Shown here: positions 46,066 to 58,506 of the stretch, piece by piece
Position numbering within the stretch: position 1 is the stretch's first letter
How the letters are laid out: every line of letters begins with the position of its first letter
Assembly (NCBI GenBank): GCA_905178155.1
Contig: CAJINV010000004.1
Location: forward strand, 4,938,619 to 5,002,618
Direction of reading: 5' to 3'
DNA from: Amoebophrya sp. A120
Taxonomy: Eukaryota > Sar > Dinophyceae > Syndiniales > Amoebophryaceae
DNA: 64,000 bases
The notes under the pieces: model-generated
Told to the model about the DNA's origin: nothing
The model's input: the letters and a program-made list of their open reading frames with translations, nothing else
Database searches by the model: none
Translations under genes and position numbers: made by a program

Positions 46066-49000
46066 TCATGGAATTTCGTATTTGAGCGCCGCTGGCTTTT
46101 TCTGTTGTTCCGGGTCTTTCACGTAGTTCTGTGGCAAAAGTAGACCCTCTTCCGGTTCGGGAGTTCCCTTTCTCTTCACTTTCTTCTCTCCAGTTTTCTT
46201 CCCCCGGCCCGGACTTTGATGCGCTGGCGGTGTCGGAGCGCCACCTCCTGGCGATGGCGGTGGAACAGCTGGCGTTTGCGGTGCCGCAGCCTTGCGCTTT
46301 GCCCGAACTTTCTTTCTGCCACTGGCCGACGAGTGCTGCGGGTCGTCGTCGTCGCCACTCTCGTCGTTGGTTTCACCTCCCGCTCCCTTCCCCGGCGATA
46401 CCTTCTTCTTCGCGGTTCGCTTCTTGCCGGCAGCGGCGGCTTTCTTGGCGCGCCCGCGGGCCGGTGCACCAGCACCTTGCTGCCCATCGCTGTGCTGCTC
46501 TTCTTGATCCCCGGGCGCTCCTCCGGCGGGTGCTGGTACTATTGCGGGGATGGCTTTCTTGGGCGCGGCGGGCGCTGGCATACTAGGACTCGGTCCCCTG
46601 CCACCCATGAAGGGCGATCCGGGGAGCGACATGCCCTCCACATCCGCATTTTCTTCCATTTTCCGCAGGTTGCGCTCAATCGTGCCCTGCGACAACGGCA
46701 TCACGTTCATACCGGGCGGCGGTGTGGCGGCCGCCACCGCCGCTTCCTGCTGGCTGGGCCGTTTTATGCCCTCGGACTGGATAAAGTACGCGTCTCCGTA
46801 GTCCATGTCCTGCGTATTTGTATCGGAATTTCCGCCGGCCCGGTTCTTATTGGAAGCGGTACTTTCTTTACTTATTCTCGCATTCCCTTTACTGTCTTTG
46901 CTATGCTTGCTATCTGTAGTGTTTCGTTTCTTCGTCCCTTTCGCTTTGGCCTTCGCCTTCTTCTTCGGGTGCTGCTTTGCAGTGGCCGAATTGTCGCTGG
47001 ACTTACTGGTACTTCCCCCCCGGCTCCCCGCCTGCTGGGGAGCGCCGCTGCCCGCGACTAGCCCGCTCCCGGCGTGCTGGTGGCTCCCGACGTGCTGGTG
47101 GCTCCCCGTGGCCGAGTGGGCGAAGGACGATCCCTCCGGCCCGGACTGTACTATCTGTACTACGCCATGTGGACCACCTCCGCTACTATCCGGGATAAAA
47201 CCCTGGCCGACGATGTTCACGGGCGGCAGCTTTTTCGGCTGAATTGGTTGATCCTGGTCCTCGTCAGCCTGGCTGCCACCGCCCTCCTCATCCTCTTCGT
47301 CCTCGTCGAATTCTTCATCGTCTTTCGAGGTGACAGCGGCGATGATGTCTTTTTTGCGTTTCTGCTTCGAGGCCTCCTGGCTCATCGGCTCGATGGAGCC
47401 CGGATTGCTCATCGGTGCTCCGCTATCCTGTGCAAAAGTATCGCACTCGTAGTAATTGCAATCATGCATGACAAATTGCCCATCTTAGGCAAATCAGCAC
47501 TACAAATTGCACTTTCCTCTTTGAAAAAAATTGTAATGCAATTTATACTAGTACGATACTTTTGTAATGCATATCCGCCGTTGCTAAACAAATCCCCCGG
47601 CGTGCTCGAAACCTTCCCGCCGGTCGCTGAATCCCGTGCAATGCGGTACGATTGCATCCCGCTCATCGCGCCCGGCATCTGCGAGGGCTCGTAGGACCCC
47701 TGGTGGTAGTTCTTCATCGGGAGCGGCACCGCCCCGGGGTCGAAACCGACCTCGCCGGTGGGCAGCACCATTTGACTCGCGCCCATCAGCTGCGAGGGGG
47801 CAAACTGCTGCGACTGGCCCGCCTGCACGGAGGGGAGGTAAGATTGCACGTTCTGTGTCCCCGGGGCGTCCGCCTGCACGTTGGTGTTCACCATGACCTC
47901 GCCCCCGAAAACCCCGGAAGTCGGCAACGGCTGGGCCTCTTCGTCGCCGTCGTCTTCATCAGCCCCATCCTTGGCTTCGCCAGAGCCGTCCTCTTCACAT
48001 ATCGAGTCTTAGAAAACCTATGAACTTCATCCCATTTTCAAGCGAACAGAGAAATTACTTATATATATGCCCATATGGAAGATTTGGACCACTTATGTTC
48101 TTTCTTATCTTTACGTATACCCCTGCGGTCAACGATATTAGAGCTCTTCCAGTTCTGATTTGGATGGTCGTTTCTTTGTGGAGACAAAAATCGTGCGCAA
48201 ATAAAGTCCGTCTCCACGACATGATAGCTGATGAACAACGTGAAAACCGAAAACGAAATTATTTCAACGTACAAGGCGTGGCATGAAAATGGGAAGTTCA
48301 TAGTATTTTCGAATCTGATAACTTCGCCGTCCTCTTCGTCGTCCTCATCACCCTTTTTTGACTTATTTTGCACCACGAAGCTGTTTTGGAACCGCACGGG
48401 CTGCCAGTAGTCCTCCTGCTGCTTGTTCTTATCACGACACACCAAAAAGATGATGAGCACGATCCCGGCAAGTAAAATGCAGGCCACGATGCTCAGAATG
48501 CACACGGAGTTGTCGCCCGCTGCCGCGGGCGCATCAGATTCGTCGTCCCCGATCGTGCCTGTTCCGTCGCCTGGGAAAGAAGTGCTGGTGCCGTCCCCTT
48601 CGCCTTCCGTAACGGAATTACTGGCGGACTGCATTGCAGCTCCTCCTTCAGTTGCATTGCCAGCTGCCGCACCAGTTGGACTTGTGGGGGGCGCCTGCGG
48701 GGAGGCATTACCTGCAGCAGAGCCTCCTGTTTGCATCGCTTTTATGTCCGCTTTCGTGAGTGCGACACCCTTGCTCCCGTTTGCGTCAGTTCCACCCCCG
48801 CCTTCAGCACTACCTAAAAAAGTTGTTGTAGTAACATCTCCGCCTCCTGCTTCGGCAGCGACTGCACCTGTGGCAGCGCCACCACCACCGATTTTGTGTG
48901 TCGCTGGACCTGGAGGCAGAGGAACAAGAGAAGTTGAACTACGGCCATGGTCATCAACATCCACATCAGCTGCTGGCGCCTCCTCTTCCGGCAGCTGCTC

Positions 49001-50116
49001 CTTAGAGTTTCTATCTAGAAAGTTTATCGTCGCGCCGCCGGTCGCCGGAAATGCGGAGGGTCGTGGTCCGGGAGGGAAGTCGATGTCGCCGTGCCTTGTT
49101 TGCTGACTTCGTCCGCGTCGTGCGCCTTCCTTGTTACGAAGTTCTTGTCCCTCTTCTCTTAGTACTGTACTGACGCCGGTGTCGACTGTATTTTCGACAT
49201 CTTCATCGGCCACGCCATGGGCTCGTGGAGGTCTTCCATAATTTCCTATCTGACTTCTGTTTTCCTCGGATGAATGATCGTGTCCACCAACAGCATGATC
49301 TCGATCTTCAAGCTTCGCCGAAGGTTTTCGTTTTTGATGTCCTACGCTGTAGTCTCGTGCCGCGTCGTGAAGATGAATTTCACGGTCATCATCATCTCGC
49401 GTGCTGCTGATTATTGTGTGGAGAAACGTCGCTTCTTTATTCGGTTCCACGTCGTCCGTTCTTGTTTCGCCGGACCGTATCTCTTCCTGATCTACCTTGT
49501 CCCGCCGTCTGCTCCTTTCGCGCCGTCCTACTACCTTTTGAGCCGATGGAATATCTCTTCTAGGTGCTGGAACTGTTTCATTTTCTATTTCTTCTCGTCT
49601 CCTCCTGGCTGCGTAATCTGTTCTTGATGTTGTCCCAGCACTAGATGAAGCACCCGCACCAGTCGTCGTTCCACCCGCCCCCTCAACATTTCTATTTCTT
49701 TGCACAAAGCGGACAAAATCGATTTTCCGGTGGAGCTTTGATGTCCTCCGCTTTTCTTGTTGCAGCCGGAAGCCCAATACCACGCCGTCGCTGAACTTCA
49801 TTTCCTGCTGCTGGTGGCTTAGGAATAGAGTGCCCAAAAACGGGAACATATGATGTGCGGACAGGCAAGAACTCATGGTGGAGTAGTACGTCGACCCTTG
49901 TAAAAGTGCACCAGTCGTACATCGTATCGACGATTTGGCGGGAGGCTTGCGTGCGATTTTTGTTCTACGTAGGCGCGGTGCAGGTTCTCGGGCAGGCGCA
50001 GGAACGGAAGAAGCGGTCATACGGTGCTTTTTTTGGGTGTGGTCAGACGAGCTGTCTTCCTTTCTAATATAGATGCAAATGTGAATGTCTAATTGCCTAA
50101 TTGGTGGGGAGAGCAT
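46066..50116 (-). CDS. single-pass membrane protein with long disordered tails
   Basis: ATG at 50116 or, 32 codons on, at MTASSVPAP. The first exon runs to about 48303 and encodes an Arg/Asp/Glu- then Gly/Ala/Thr-rich region, followed by one membrane helix (CILSIVACILLAGIVLIIFLVC) and a basic then acidic tail. An intron with inverted ends follows (48019-48302), then 47999-47574, a family-B introner, and 47423-46066. The last part has acidic (DEEFDEDEEDEEGG), His-rich (GSHQHVGSHQHAG) and Lys/Ala-rich (KKKAKAKAKGTKK) tracts, and ends LKYEIP. The junction across 48019-48302 could not be made to fit the 5-bp rule, so the two halves may be separate genes. No family recognised. The next gene upstream has the same plan. 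Confidence 0.6.
47424..47573. mobile_element. introner, family B (B7)
   Basis: Ends TATCCTGTGCAAAAGTATCG and GATACTTTTGTAATGCATA; perfect repeat TCCGC. Excision gives LFSNGGAPMSNPGS. Confidence 0.93.
48019..48302. mobile_element. inverted-ended intron-like element (family G, single copy)
   Basis: Left end TATGAACTTCATCCCATTTTC, cut here at TATGAACTTC then CCCATTTTC; right end GAAAATGGGAAGTTCATA. Flanks AAACC and GTATT do not match. Probably an old introner, or an element whose borders I have misplaced. Confidence 0.5.
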
Positions 50117-51216
50117 GTATGATTAATGGAGATATCACATGGGTTTTACTTTTAGGGGCCCGGGGAGGGCCAGGAAGGACTTGTAAACAAAATACAATTC
50201 TGATTCGTGCGGGGAAGCAGAAACAGAGATGAAAACTGGTGTGTTTTTTATTGTTTGGTCGCGTTTTCGGTTTTCGACTTCAATCATAAATACAGAAAGT
50301 TTTGCAGCTGCAGCTTCTTTCTTGGAGGTTTCAGGAAGCCGCAATGCAAGTTACGAAAACGAAATAAAATCTCTTCGTTCATCAAAGGTACGAAAGGACG
50401 CTGATATTGCCGAACGAGGAAGATGATGATGAAGAAAACCGAGCATCATTTTTGCACAGGCGTACGAAGATGGTAATGGAACGAGTTGGAGTTGTCTCAG
50501 CACAGAGGTGGACTTCTGAGGACCGCGTCAAGGACGAGTTCTTGGCTCGCACGAAACCGATGCGAACATGCAACTTGATGATGCTGCAGCTGTTCAAAGT
50601 GAAGCTGATAAGACCGACAGAGGTTCAGGTACTACAACAACTCAGGTCTTACATACGGAGCAAGACAAATTCGAATTACAAACCGAGGACGACGACATAC
50701 AGGAAAAATATGCGCAACGGGGTCAAACAACAACTTCGTCGTGGAACGGGGGCGGCCCAATCTAAACATGACGCATGAAATTGACATTGCGACTAGGACC
50801 TTCTGCACCCAAACGAGGGAGGAGGAGATCAAAAAGATAATTGCACATCAGAAACTATCACTTTAATCGCAATTCTATTTCGTGTTCGATGACTTTTTCT
50901 AGTTTCATGCAATTTGTCTTTATGCAGCTAGAACGAGTGCAATTTGTTGTGCTAGAAGATGCCATATTTGTTGGGGGATTGTTCTATCGCGTAATGCTAG
51001 AACTGTTACTGTAGAAAAAAAGAAGCAGAAAAAGAATGAAGATGCAATTTTAGATGGGGTCGAGGGAGACAAATTGTATACTGAATTCATGCGAAAAAAC
51101 ATTTAATGTTACGATGAGGTTGCAAATACATACCACTGCAAGGAGAGGTGTTCAATAGAGATACGACATTCTTATGCAACATAAGCATGTCCTCTATCAG
51201 ATGCTTTCGATTTCGT
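50117..51216. other. intergenic region
   Basis: Short overlapping ORFs only. No supported gene or repeat. Confidence 0.5.
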
Positions 51217-53109
51217 TCATTGATAGAACAGGCCGGAAGACCCGTCAGTGTAACTCTCGCTCTGACTTTCGCTCTCACTGTCGCTTTCCGACGAGGAAGA
51301 AGTACCACTAGAAGAGTCGTCGGACTCCTCCCCACTGCCCTCTTCGTACTCGGATTGTTCTTCGCCCTCGGGCTGCGGAAGCATCACTCGCGGTGGTGCC
51401 GCGGCGCCTGGCATCATCTGCACCATGCTGCCTGAAGATTTTTTCGACAAAGATGCACCACTAGCAGCTCCCGCCGACACTCCCGCGGCCCGGCCTGCCG
51501 CCACAGAGGAGGACGCGGCAGAGCCGGCCCCGGTCCAGACGCTGGGACTGTCCGTGATGTGCTGGTGGTCATGGTCTTCGTGGCTGTGGGCGTGCACGCC
51601 GGCACCCCCCAGCGCATCATGGTGGAGCCGGTCGGTGGCCCGCTGAGTCATAGAGCCGTAGTGGTGGTGCTCCGATGGTCCGTGGTCGTGCGTCCGGTGT
51701 TGACCACGACCACCCGTTTCGATCATCGGGTCGTTGTCCGATTCGCCCTCTGCGACAGCCGTGGATGTCGGGGCCGGGATGACGCTCTCGTGGCTGTGAG
51801 CGGTTTGGTGGATGGCCTGGGCGTATCAACTGCAAATATGTCTGGGTCTGGAAGAATGCAAGGTTTGTCATGCGTGACAGACACGTGTGAAAAATCTGTA
51901 ATGCGTGATGCTTTATACTGCCTCTTTTGTGTAATGCAAAAAGGCAGTGCGTCATGCGGTTTATAAAAGACGTACGTCGCTCAGAAACTTGTCATGCGTG
52001 GCCCAGAAGTAATAGAGTTTGCCTTATCATTCTCACAGTTGCATCACAAGTTTATTCCAGACCCAGACTACATATAGGTTGCACTTGATAGGGCGCTGAC
52101 GGTCCGATCGTGTTTCTGCAGGTCGTAGACGTGTTATGAAAGTGCACAACTCCCCCTCCCCCTCATTTGTATAGCATGAACGGCAATACAAGCATCAGCA
52201 AGACGACTGCCGGTTTTGCATAACAAATCTGCACTGGAGTGTAGCCAGAGCCTAATGCTATTTGGGCTACCCGAACTTGTCATGCAAACAGTGCCAAGAG
52301 GCAAAGCGTGGAAGATTGGGTAGTTTGCATGACGAATGAGGGGGAGGGGGAGTTATGCACTGTCATACGTGTTCGTGCGAGGCTTGGACAGCCGGGTTCA
52401 CGACCTTTGTTCCACTTTTATTAATACTGCCCGCCTTCGCCGAACTCCCGTCTTCCAGCAACACGATCCGCTCGCAGGCCAGGCAGCCGTAGCCCACGCG
52501 GGTGCATGGGCGCTCCCGAGTGAAGCACATGTAAAAGGTGATGAAAAGTGTGATCAAGGTGCAGAACAGCGCGCAACACGAGATGAACTTCAACTGCTTG
52601 CCGTTCAGGCCCAGGGCGGGCTCAACTTGGGTGAGCTCGGGGTCAGCCTCTTCCTGGAGAACTTCTGCACCATCGTCAGGACTCGTTCCGCCGCCGCCTA
52701 GTTGTGCCGACGAGCCCAGCATAGGCGCGCCCAGCTCTTCCTTGTTCCGACTCGTCCCTAGCATAGTTTCTTCTTTTGGACCCGGTGGAGGTTGTACAAA
52801 CCGAATCTCGGGGAGGAGTTTCCGCATAGAAGAATCGCTGACGTGCTGATCTTGGTTCAATGCGAAATTTTCTTCACGTTCTAGTACTTCCATCGTGCTG
52901 CTTCTACTGCTGCTGGCAGCAGTAGTTCCTCGTCGCGCATTTTTTGTTGTAGTAGTTTTCCTCGCGGCAACCGTCCTGTGCTGCGTCTGTGACTGCGTGC
53001 GGACCTGCAGGCCGGCAACGATGTTGGAAACACTGATGTGAGGAACAGCAGAGGTGCAGACGAGAGAAGCTGCCAACAACTGCCTCATCCTCATCGCTCC
53101 ACGATGCAT
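51217..53109 (-). CDS. single-pass membrane protein with His-rich and Ser/Glu-rich tail
   Basis: ATG at 53109. Exons 53109-52368, 52134-52091 and 51823-51217 join in frame; about 465 residues. The N-terminus MRMRQLLAASLVCTSAVPH resembles a signal peptide or anchor. A Thr/Ser/Arg-rich stretch follows, then one membrane helix (FISCCALFCTLITLFITFYMC) and a Cys-containing segment CTRVGYGCLACER. The C-terminal region is His-rich (HRTHDHGPSEHHHYG, HAHSHEDHDHQH), then acidic and Ser-rich (SSSSESDSESESQSES), ending GLFYQ. His clusters could bind metal, which is inference. Both introns are introners (C, A). No family recognised. Confidence 0.75.
51824..52090. mobile_element. introner, family A (A10)
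   Basis: Starts TATCAACTGCAAATATG; ends TTGCACTTGATA with a small insertion in the right core. Perfect repeat GGGCG. Excision gives TVSAQAIHQTAHSHES. Confidence 0.93.
52135..52367. mobile_element. introner, family C (C4)
   Basis: Ends TATGAAAGTGCACAACTCCC and GGAGTTATGCACTGTCATA; perfect repeat CGTGT. Excision gives SHEHVYDLQKHDRT. Confidence 0.94.
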
Positions 53110-54705
53110 AGCTGCGTCAGTTACAATTTCAAAATGAGAATGTACTAGTTGTCACGGCCACAATGAATGATATAAAGTGGTGGGGAAAAATTATAATGAA
53201 TGGAGAAATAAGCGCGCGCAAAACAGAAGGTGATTTGTCAAAATTTCTAATTTCTTGAAAACATGATTTCCTCAGCGGGTTGGGGTTCGTCGGAAGAAGT
53301 TTCCTGGAAAAGCAATTTTCAACGGGACAGTGAAGAAGGTTCTTTCGTCCGGGACTATGTAGCATGTTAATCTATGACAATTTCGTGTTTCTTCATAAAC
53401 CGGCACGACGAGTACGAAGTATTCTTCACTAAACGAGGCTATACCAGCACGACGAGAACCTTCGTTCTCATTTTTGGTGTTCGCTGCACGAAGGTGTTCG
53501 ATCGGAGGACGAGAAATAAAGTACGAAAACATGCAGGCTGCAGGGCCACCGAAGAAGGTGCTGTTGCAGACTGGAAACCGAAACCAAGACGAACCACCAT
53601 GTCAAAGATATGGAAACGAATGGCACAAGATTCAGATTCGGATTTTTGACGAACCGATGTGTTGTCCTCCGACGACGTTTACGTGTTATTTTATTTTTAT
53701 TGAGTTTCGAAAAACGCGCTAGCCAGCCGACAAAGTCGACTATGGCAGCGTTTGTACAGGTCTCACGGTCAGTCTTTCTCTGCGGGTTCACTTTTCAACT
53801 CTTTTCACCGGGCTCTCTTGTGGCAACAAACTCTAGGTAGGATTTTTTACTACTAAGGAAAAAGGGCTAGGCTTAACGAAAAAGATCCATTTGGCTCTGT
53901 TTCTAGAAAGGCATAAAAAGGCTTTTGGCTAAGTGTCGTGGATCACTTTTTTGCTCTCTTAACATGATAAAAGTCAGTGCAGTCTGAAAGTAGAAACAAC
54001 GCTAGCGACACCTTCTACTAACGCACCAGCTTTCGCAACTTTTTGCACACGAGGTAAAAGCGACAAAAAAAGAGAAAAAGTGAAAAAATGAAAGGGCAAG
54101 CTTACATTTAGTTTGACCTTTAGTACAACTCTTTTCTATGGTAACTGCTCCTGCTTTCACTACAACAGCTTCGTTCGTTTTAAACCCGTGCCTCCGAGCC
54201 ATCCGGAGCCCCCGGTTAAAAATTCCGCGGCTCCACTGGTACAACTTCGTTCGGAGAGCCCGCCACGCCCTGCTATGTAGGATTGTCGTACACAAAGCAA
54301 AAAGAACCGTGATGGCAATCGGAAGTATGGTTAATGAAAAAAGACACTCCCTTGGGGAGCTAGGTGCGAAACAAAGTGCCACATACAAGACTCGGGCAGC
54401 TTTCAAGAAAACTTCAATTTTTACTTCTATTGTCTTCTTAACTCCGGTTCTACTACGCAATCAATGGGTTTTCTAGATAAACCTTCTTGGTTTCGTAATA
54501 ATAGCGCATAAAGATCTCAAAACTCACAAAACCCTTTCTGCAAGACATGCCGAAGCCGACCGTTCAAAAACTAGTGAGAAATCGTTCCTCGTGTCAACTG
54601 ACCTAGACCGTAACCACATCGCACTAAGCAGAGACTTTGTTTCGCAGGTGCACCAGGGGAGCGGAAAGCTTACATATCATCGATTCCACATCCAAACGCA
54701 AAAAG
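53110..54705. other. intergenic region
   Basis: A minus-strand frame at 54002-54460 has a hydrophobic stretch and basic residues but no ATG at its head. No other supported content. Confidence 0.5.
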
Positions 54706-56620
54706 CTACCCGATACCAAGTCGATCGTTCTTCTTGATGACAATCTTCTTCATCCCTCGAAACGCCACAGGCTGCTGAGCTGCTTGATCCCCAGTCTTCC
54801 TCCTTGGTCCCCTCTTCTTTCGCTTAGCGAGATGGGGAGCAGGGTTAGCTAGAATCGAATCCCGAAGAACAACAGCCGCCGCTCGCGCTTTACCGATGTC
54901 GTCACCGTGATCCTCGACAAAAACCGTCCGGTGTATCGATTCTTTGACACCAGCGGGAGTGATAACCGGCACGATGACCCGAAAACACCCCTTCCAGCTA
55001 CTAGACGCTGCACCAGCGCCGGTCTTCCACCAAGTTATCCCTTTCAGCCCTGCTAGAGTATCGCTCTTGGGCGGTGCTACTTTTCCTGGGTTGAAAGCAG
55101 CATCAAGGAGCATTTTCTTCTTTGGCTTTTTACTTTTGACAAGTTCAGTCGGAGGTGCTACTGCAGGGCGATCTAGGATGGAGACAAGGACTTCATCAGC
55201 TTTCCGCTGCTTGATGGACCGCATGTGCCGGAACGCCGTGAAGAAGGACCGAAACTTTTTACCTGTAAATGCTGGGCGTCGAGGAGGCGCAGAAGCAAGT
55301 CTTGCCCCACCAGTCTCGTCATCAGAGGAAGAGGAAATGGACACAGTAGAAGACGAGCATGCATCGGAGTCGTTGTTCAAATCGCGCGCCCAGGACCAAC
55401 CAATTACCTCGAAGTCGTCAAATCCGTCAACAGCGTCAGCATCTCGGTCAACGTCATCACTCCCGCCATCGAGTTTAATCCGCTTTGTCAGCTTCTGACT
55501 GAAGCTCATCTCACAGTCGGCGCAGAAGCATAACACAGCGACGATTGATCCGCTAACAGGGTTGACATCGACCTTGTAGTGTTCAAACTGGACTACTTCG
55601 GCCTGCAGGGCGAGATGCTGCGACACAACTTCTCTCTGGTGCTCAACAACCGCACCCAAAACTGGTTCACAAATAAGATCACCACAATCAGGACCGACGA
55701 GACTAGGAACTACAGGAAGATCACGATCAGCACCAAGAAGGAATAGAGACCGATAGTGTGACAATGGACAGAGTGACACGAGCTTGTTGATCATTTCCTT
55801 CTTAATAGTAACAGCGTCTCCGTTCGCGTCAATAGAGGTGGATAGGTCGGGAATGGCCTTGGCGTTAATGACCTGAGTCTCGACGTCAGCCCAGAGCTGC
55901 AGCGGAGTTCCAAGACACTCGGGGAGCTGCCAACCTCTACCCGGTCTGGACGGACATAGCTGCTGATGGTCTAGAATCCGCTTCAACTCGTCAAACCTGT
56001 GAAGCTGCCGATGAAGAGCACCAACAACTACCGGCCTTCGCAACATGGCATCCCCACGGAACTGGAGCGCAAAGCGGGCATCGATGAGAGGAGCGACAAC
56101 ATTCTTGCAGGACGGGCAAGCACTGTAACCGGCGTGCCCAGGCGCTACCTGGACATCATGGATCTTCTTCAAGTCGGGATCACTAAACTCGCCATCCTGG
56201 CCAAACCAGCCGAAAGCAGTACGCCCGAGCGGGTCGATGTCAAAGCAGTCATCTTCAGCCCCAAGCGCTGTGTAGTGGTCAGCCCACCACTGTCGCTCAT
56301 TCTTGATGACCTCGGGCATGGCGTGCTTGTCGGTGAGGTAAAAGTCGAAAGTCAAGACAAGACGAAGCTCGCGCTCTACAGTGTGGCAGTGCTTCCTCGA
56401 TAACAACACCGAGATGTACTGCGCCTCCGATCGACTCCCACAAACCCGAGCAAGGGACGCTTGGACTTGTCCCCAGAGCGTCGAGGACTTTCGCTGCTGC
56501 CTGTAGAGGATGTGGTGCTCTAGCTGCGGGGCGCCACACGTCACAAACCCAAGGAGGGCCCGCCTGGAGAGCCTATCCTCTGACGCTCGAAGCAAGTGCG
56601 CCACAAACGAAACCTGCAAA
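54706..56620 (-). CDS. large single-exon protein with possible AP2-like domain
   Basis: An uninterrupted reading frame of about 637 codons. It has no ATG at its head; its first codons follow CCGTTTTTTGCAG, a good 3' splice acceptor, so an upstream exon is missing. Two CxxC-type pairs (CPSCKN and CFCADCEM) suggest a zinc-binding fold. An acidic Ser-rich stretch (SSSTVSISSSSDDE) is followed by basic segments. Near the end, GITWWKTGAGAASSSWKG then FRVIVPV and KARAAAVVLRDSI resemble the strand-helix pattern of an AP2/ApiAP2 DNA-binding domain; this is a weak match by eye. It ends in a basic tail. It may be a transcription factor or a gene from a mobile family. No introner interrupts it. Confidence 0.65.
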
Positions 56621-57186
56621 AAACGGATGAACGCCTCTGCAGACTCAAGCCGGAACGACCGGTAAAGCCGGGACTAGTTGTACTTATCGCACGAAAGCAA
56701 CAAACCGAAACCACTACGATAGAGCGTAAATCTCTTTAGCTGTTACACGGACCGAGCAAAGACCCTCAATTATGGTTGTACGTGCAGAAAACGATTCGAA
56801 ATAAAAAACACTGAAAAAGCAAATGCGGGCCCAGGTTTACGTGTCAACAACTTCTTCGCGTCTGTCTACGGAGAATTTGTGCTTACCAAAAAATGCCAAT
56901 ATGCTGGGGAGCGTGCTGCAAGTTGCTACTTATTTGGATTCCGTACAGATGACATCACAGGTGACCTACCTTTTGGGCTACTTGGTACGCCTCTTGTAGT
57001 TGCTGCCGAGTACATGTACAGAACTAATATGGGTGGGAGACAAAATGGAAACTAGAGACTGCAGAAACAAACTGATGTGTTATGTCTGTTGACAAGCTCT
57101 TTTCTTTAAGCGCGAGAGCTTTGATACCTATCGCGCTCAAAGATGAAACACCTAGAATTATGAAGATCGCGCCCGGAGGGCGATAT
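56621..57186. other. intergenic region
   Basis: No supported gene. Probably contains the missing 5' exon of the AP2-like gene. Confidence 0.45.
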
Positions 57187-58506
57187 TGGTAACCAAATGC
57201 GTGCGCGAAAATCTAACCAGCGCGAAAGCCAAACCAGCCGCGCGGCGAGAGCGCGGCCCGCGGCCCGCAGGGCCCTAAAGGGCCGCGGACAGCTACTGTC
57301 GCCCGCGGCGGCCCGCAGGCTCCTGCGATAAGCATTGAAGGCGAGATCCGGTCTGCTATTTCGCAGCGGGGCATCGTTTCTAGCCCCCTGCATGACAAAC
57401 TGGCCACCTGGCCCGGAAGGTATGTGGCCAAGGGGGGCTAGCCCCCCCCGGACCCCCCCCCTCCACCTCCGCAGCGGGCCATCCTTTCTAGCCCCCTGCA
57501 TGACAAACTGGCCACCTGGCCCGGAAGGTATGTGGAAAGCCGAAAATCCGGAAACCCTTCCGAGCAACCAAAGTCGGGCATTTCAGACGCGGCGGAGGTG
57601 CCGAATTTGTGCCCACAACCCAGACCAAATGCGGACTTTGGGACATGCCTCCGCCCGCTTCTAGTCCGACTTTTTTTCCCAAATCGCGATGGTATGGCGC
57701 AAGCGCGCGCCCGCCGGACCGCCCTTGGTGGCCAGTTTCTAAGCCTGCCGAGGGTTCTCGACTTTCGCCTATTTTTGCTTTTTTTTCAAGTTTCTAGGTG
57801 GCCGAAGGGCTCTGCACATTTTCACCGCCCACAGATGACTGGCAGTTTTCAAGCCTGCGGAGGGATTGCGCTTTTGCGCAATTTTTCATCTTTTTTCATT
57901 TTCCAAGTGGCCCGGGCGACCTGGACATTTTTACCGCCCGCATCTGACTGGCAGTTTTGAAGCCTGCGGAGGGATTGCGCTTTTGCGCAATTTTTCATCT
58001 TTTTTCATTTTCCAAGTGGCCCGGGCGATCTGCACAAAATCCGACGATTGCTTCCACCCACGTTATGAAGCAATTTTTTGCCATTTTTTTCCAACTTTTT
58101 CCAGTTACGAAGCGGCCCAAGGCTTCCGGACAGGTCGCGGGCCTGCTTCTCCAACGCAGCTGGCCAGCGGGCGGAGCAAAAAATAGTCCGTCTCTTTTTC
58201 AGATATCAAGTGGGCCAAACCGCAAAAATGCTCTTTTTTCACCTTCTCCCGCTTGGTTTCTGCCGTTTTTGCGACATTTTTGACCTCCTGGCCATTTTCC
58301 CATCTGGTCCGCTTTTTTTCCCTTCTCCCGCTTCATTTCTGGCCATTTCCCTGACCTTCACGCCTCCCGGCGGTTGCCCTATATGGTAACGGCAACTGCC
58401 TTCGCGCTGCGTTTGCTAAGCAATATCGCAAGCGCGCAGAGCGCGCGCGCCGGCTTCGTGGGCCGGCGCGCGCTCTGCGCGCGCGCGCGCACGCATTTGG
58501 TTACCA
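57187..58506. mobile_element. non-autonomous element with terminal inverted repeats
   Basis: Perfect 21-bp inverted ends: TGGTAACCAAATGCGTGCGC at the left and its complement at the right end. Inside are two copies of a segment with CTAGCCCCCTGCATGAC (about 57363-57425 and 57472-57537), then about three copies of a roughly 115-bp unit with GGAGGGATTGCGC (57720-58030), and near the right end a long GC hairpin (58436-58490). No transposase. Target duplication unclear (GATAT/GATTA). Likely a non-autonomous DNA transposon of about 1.3 kb. Confidence 0.8.
58436..58490. repeat. near-perfect GC hairpin
   Basis: Arms of about 23 bp built from GCGCGCAGAGCGCGCG and its complement around a 7-nt loop TTCGTGG. 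It sits just inside the right terminal repeat of the element. Confidence 0.9.

Noticed and set aside
54002-54460. Minus-strand frame with a hydrophobic stretch (152 codons)
   Set aside because: It has no ATG at its head and no recognised family. It might be part of a real gene, but the evidence is too thin.
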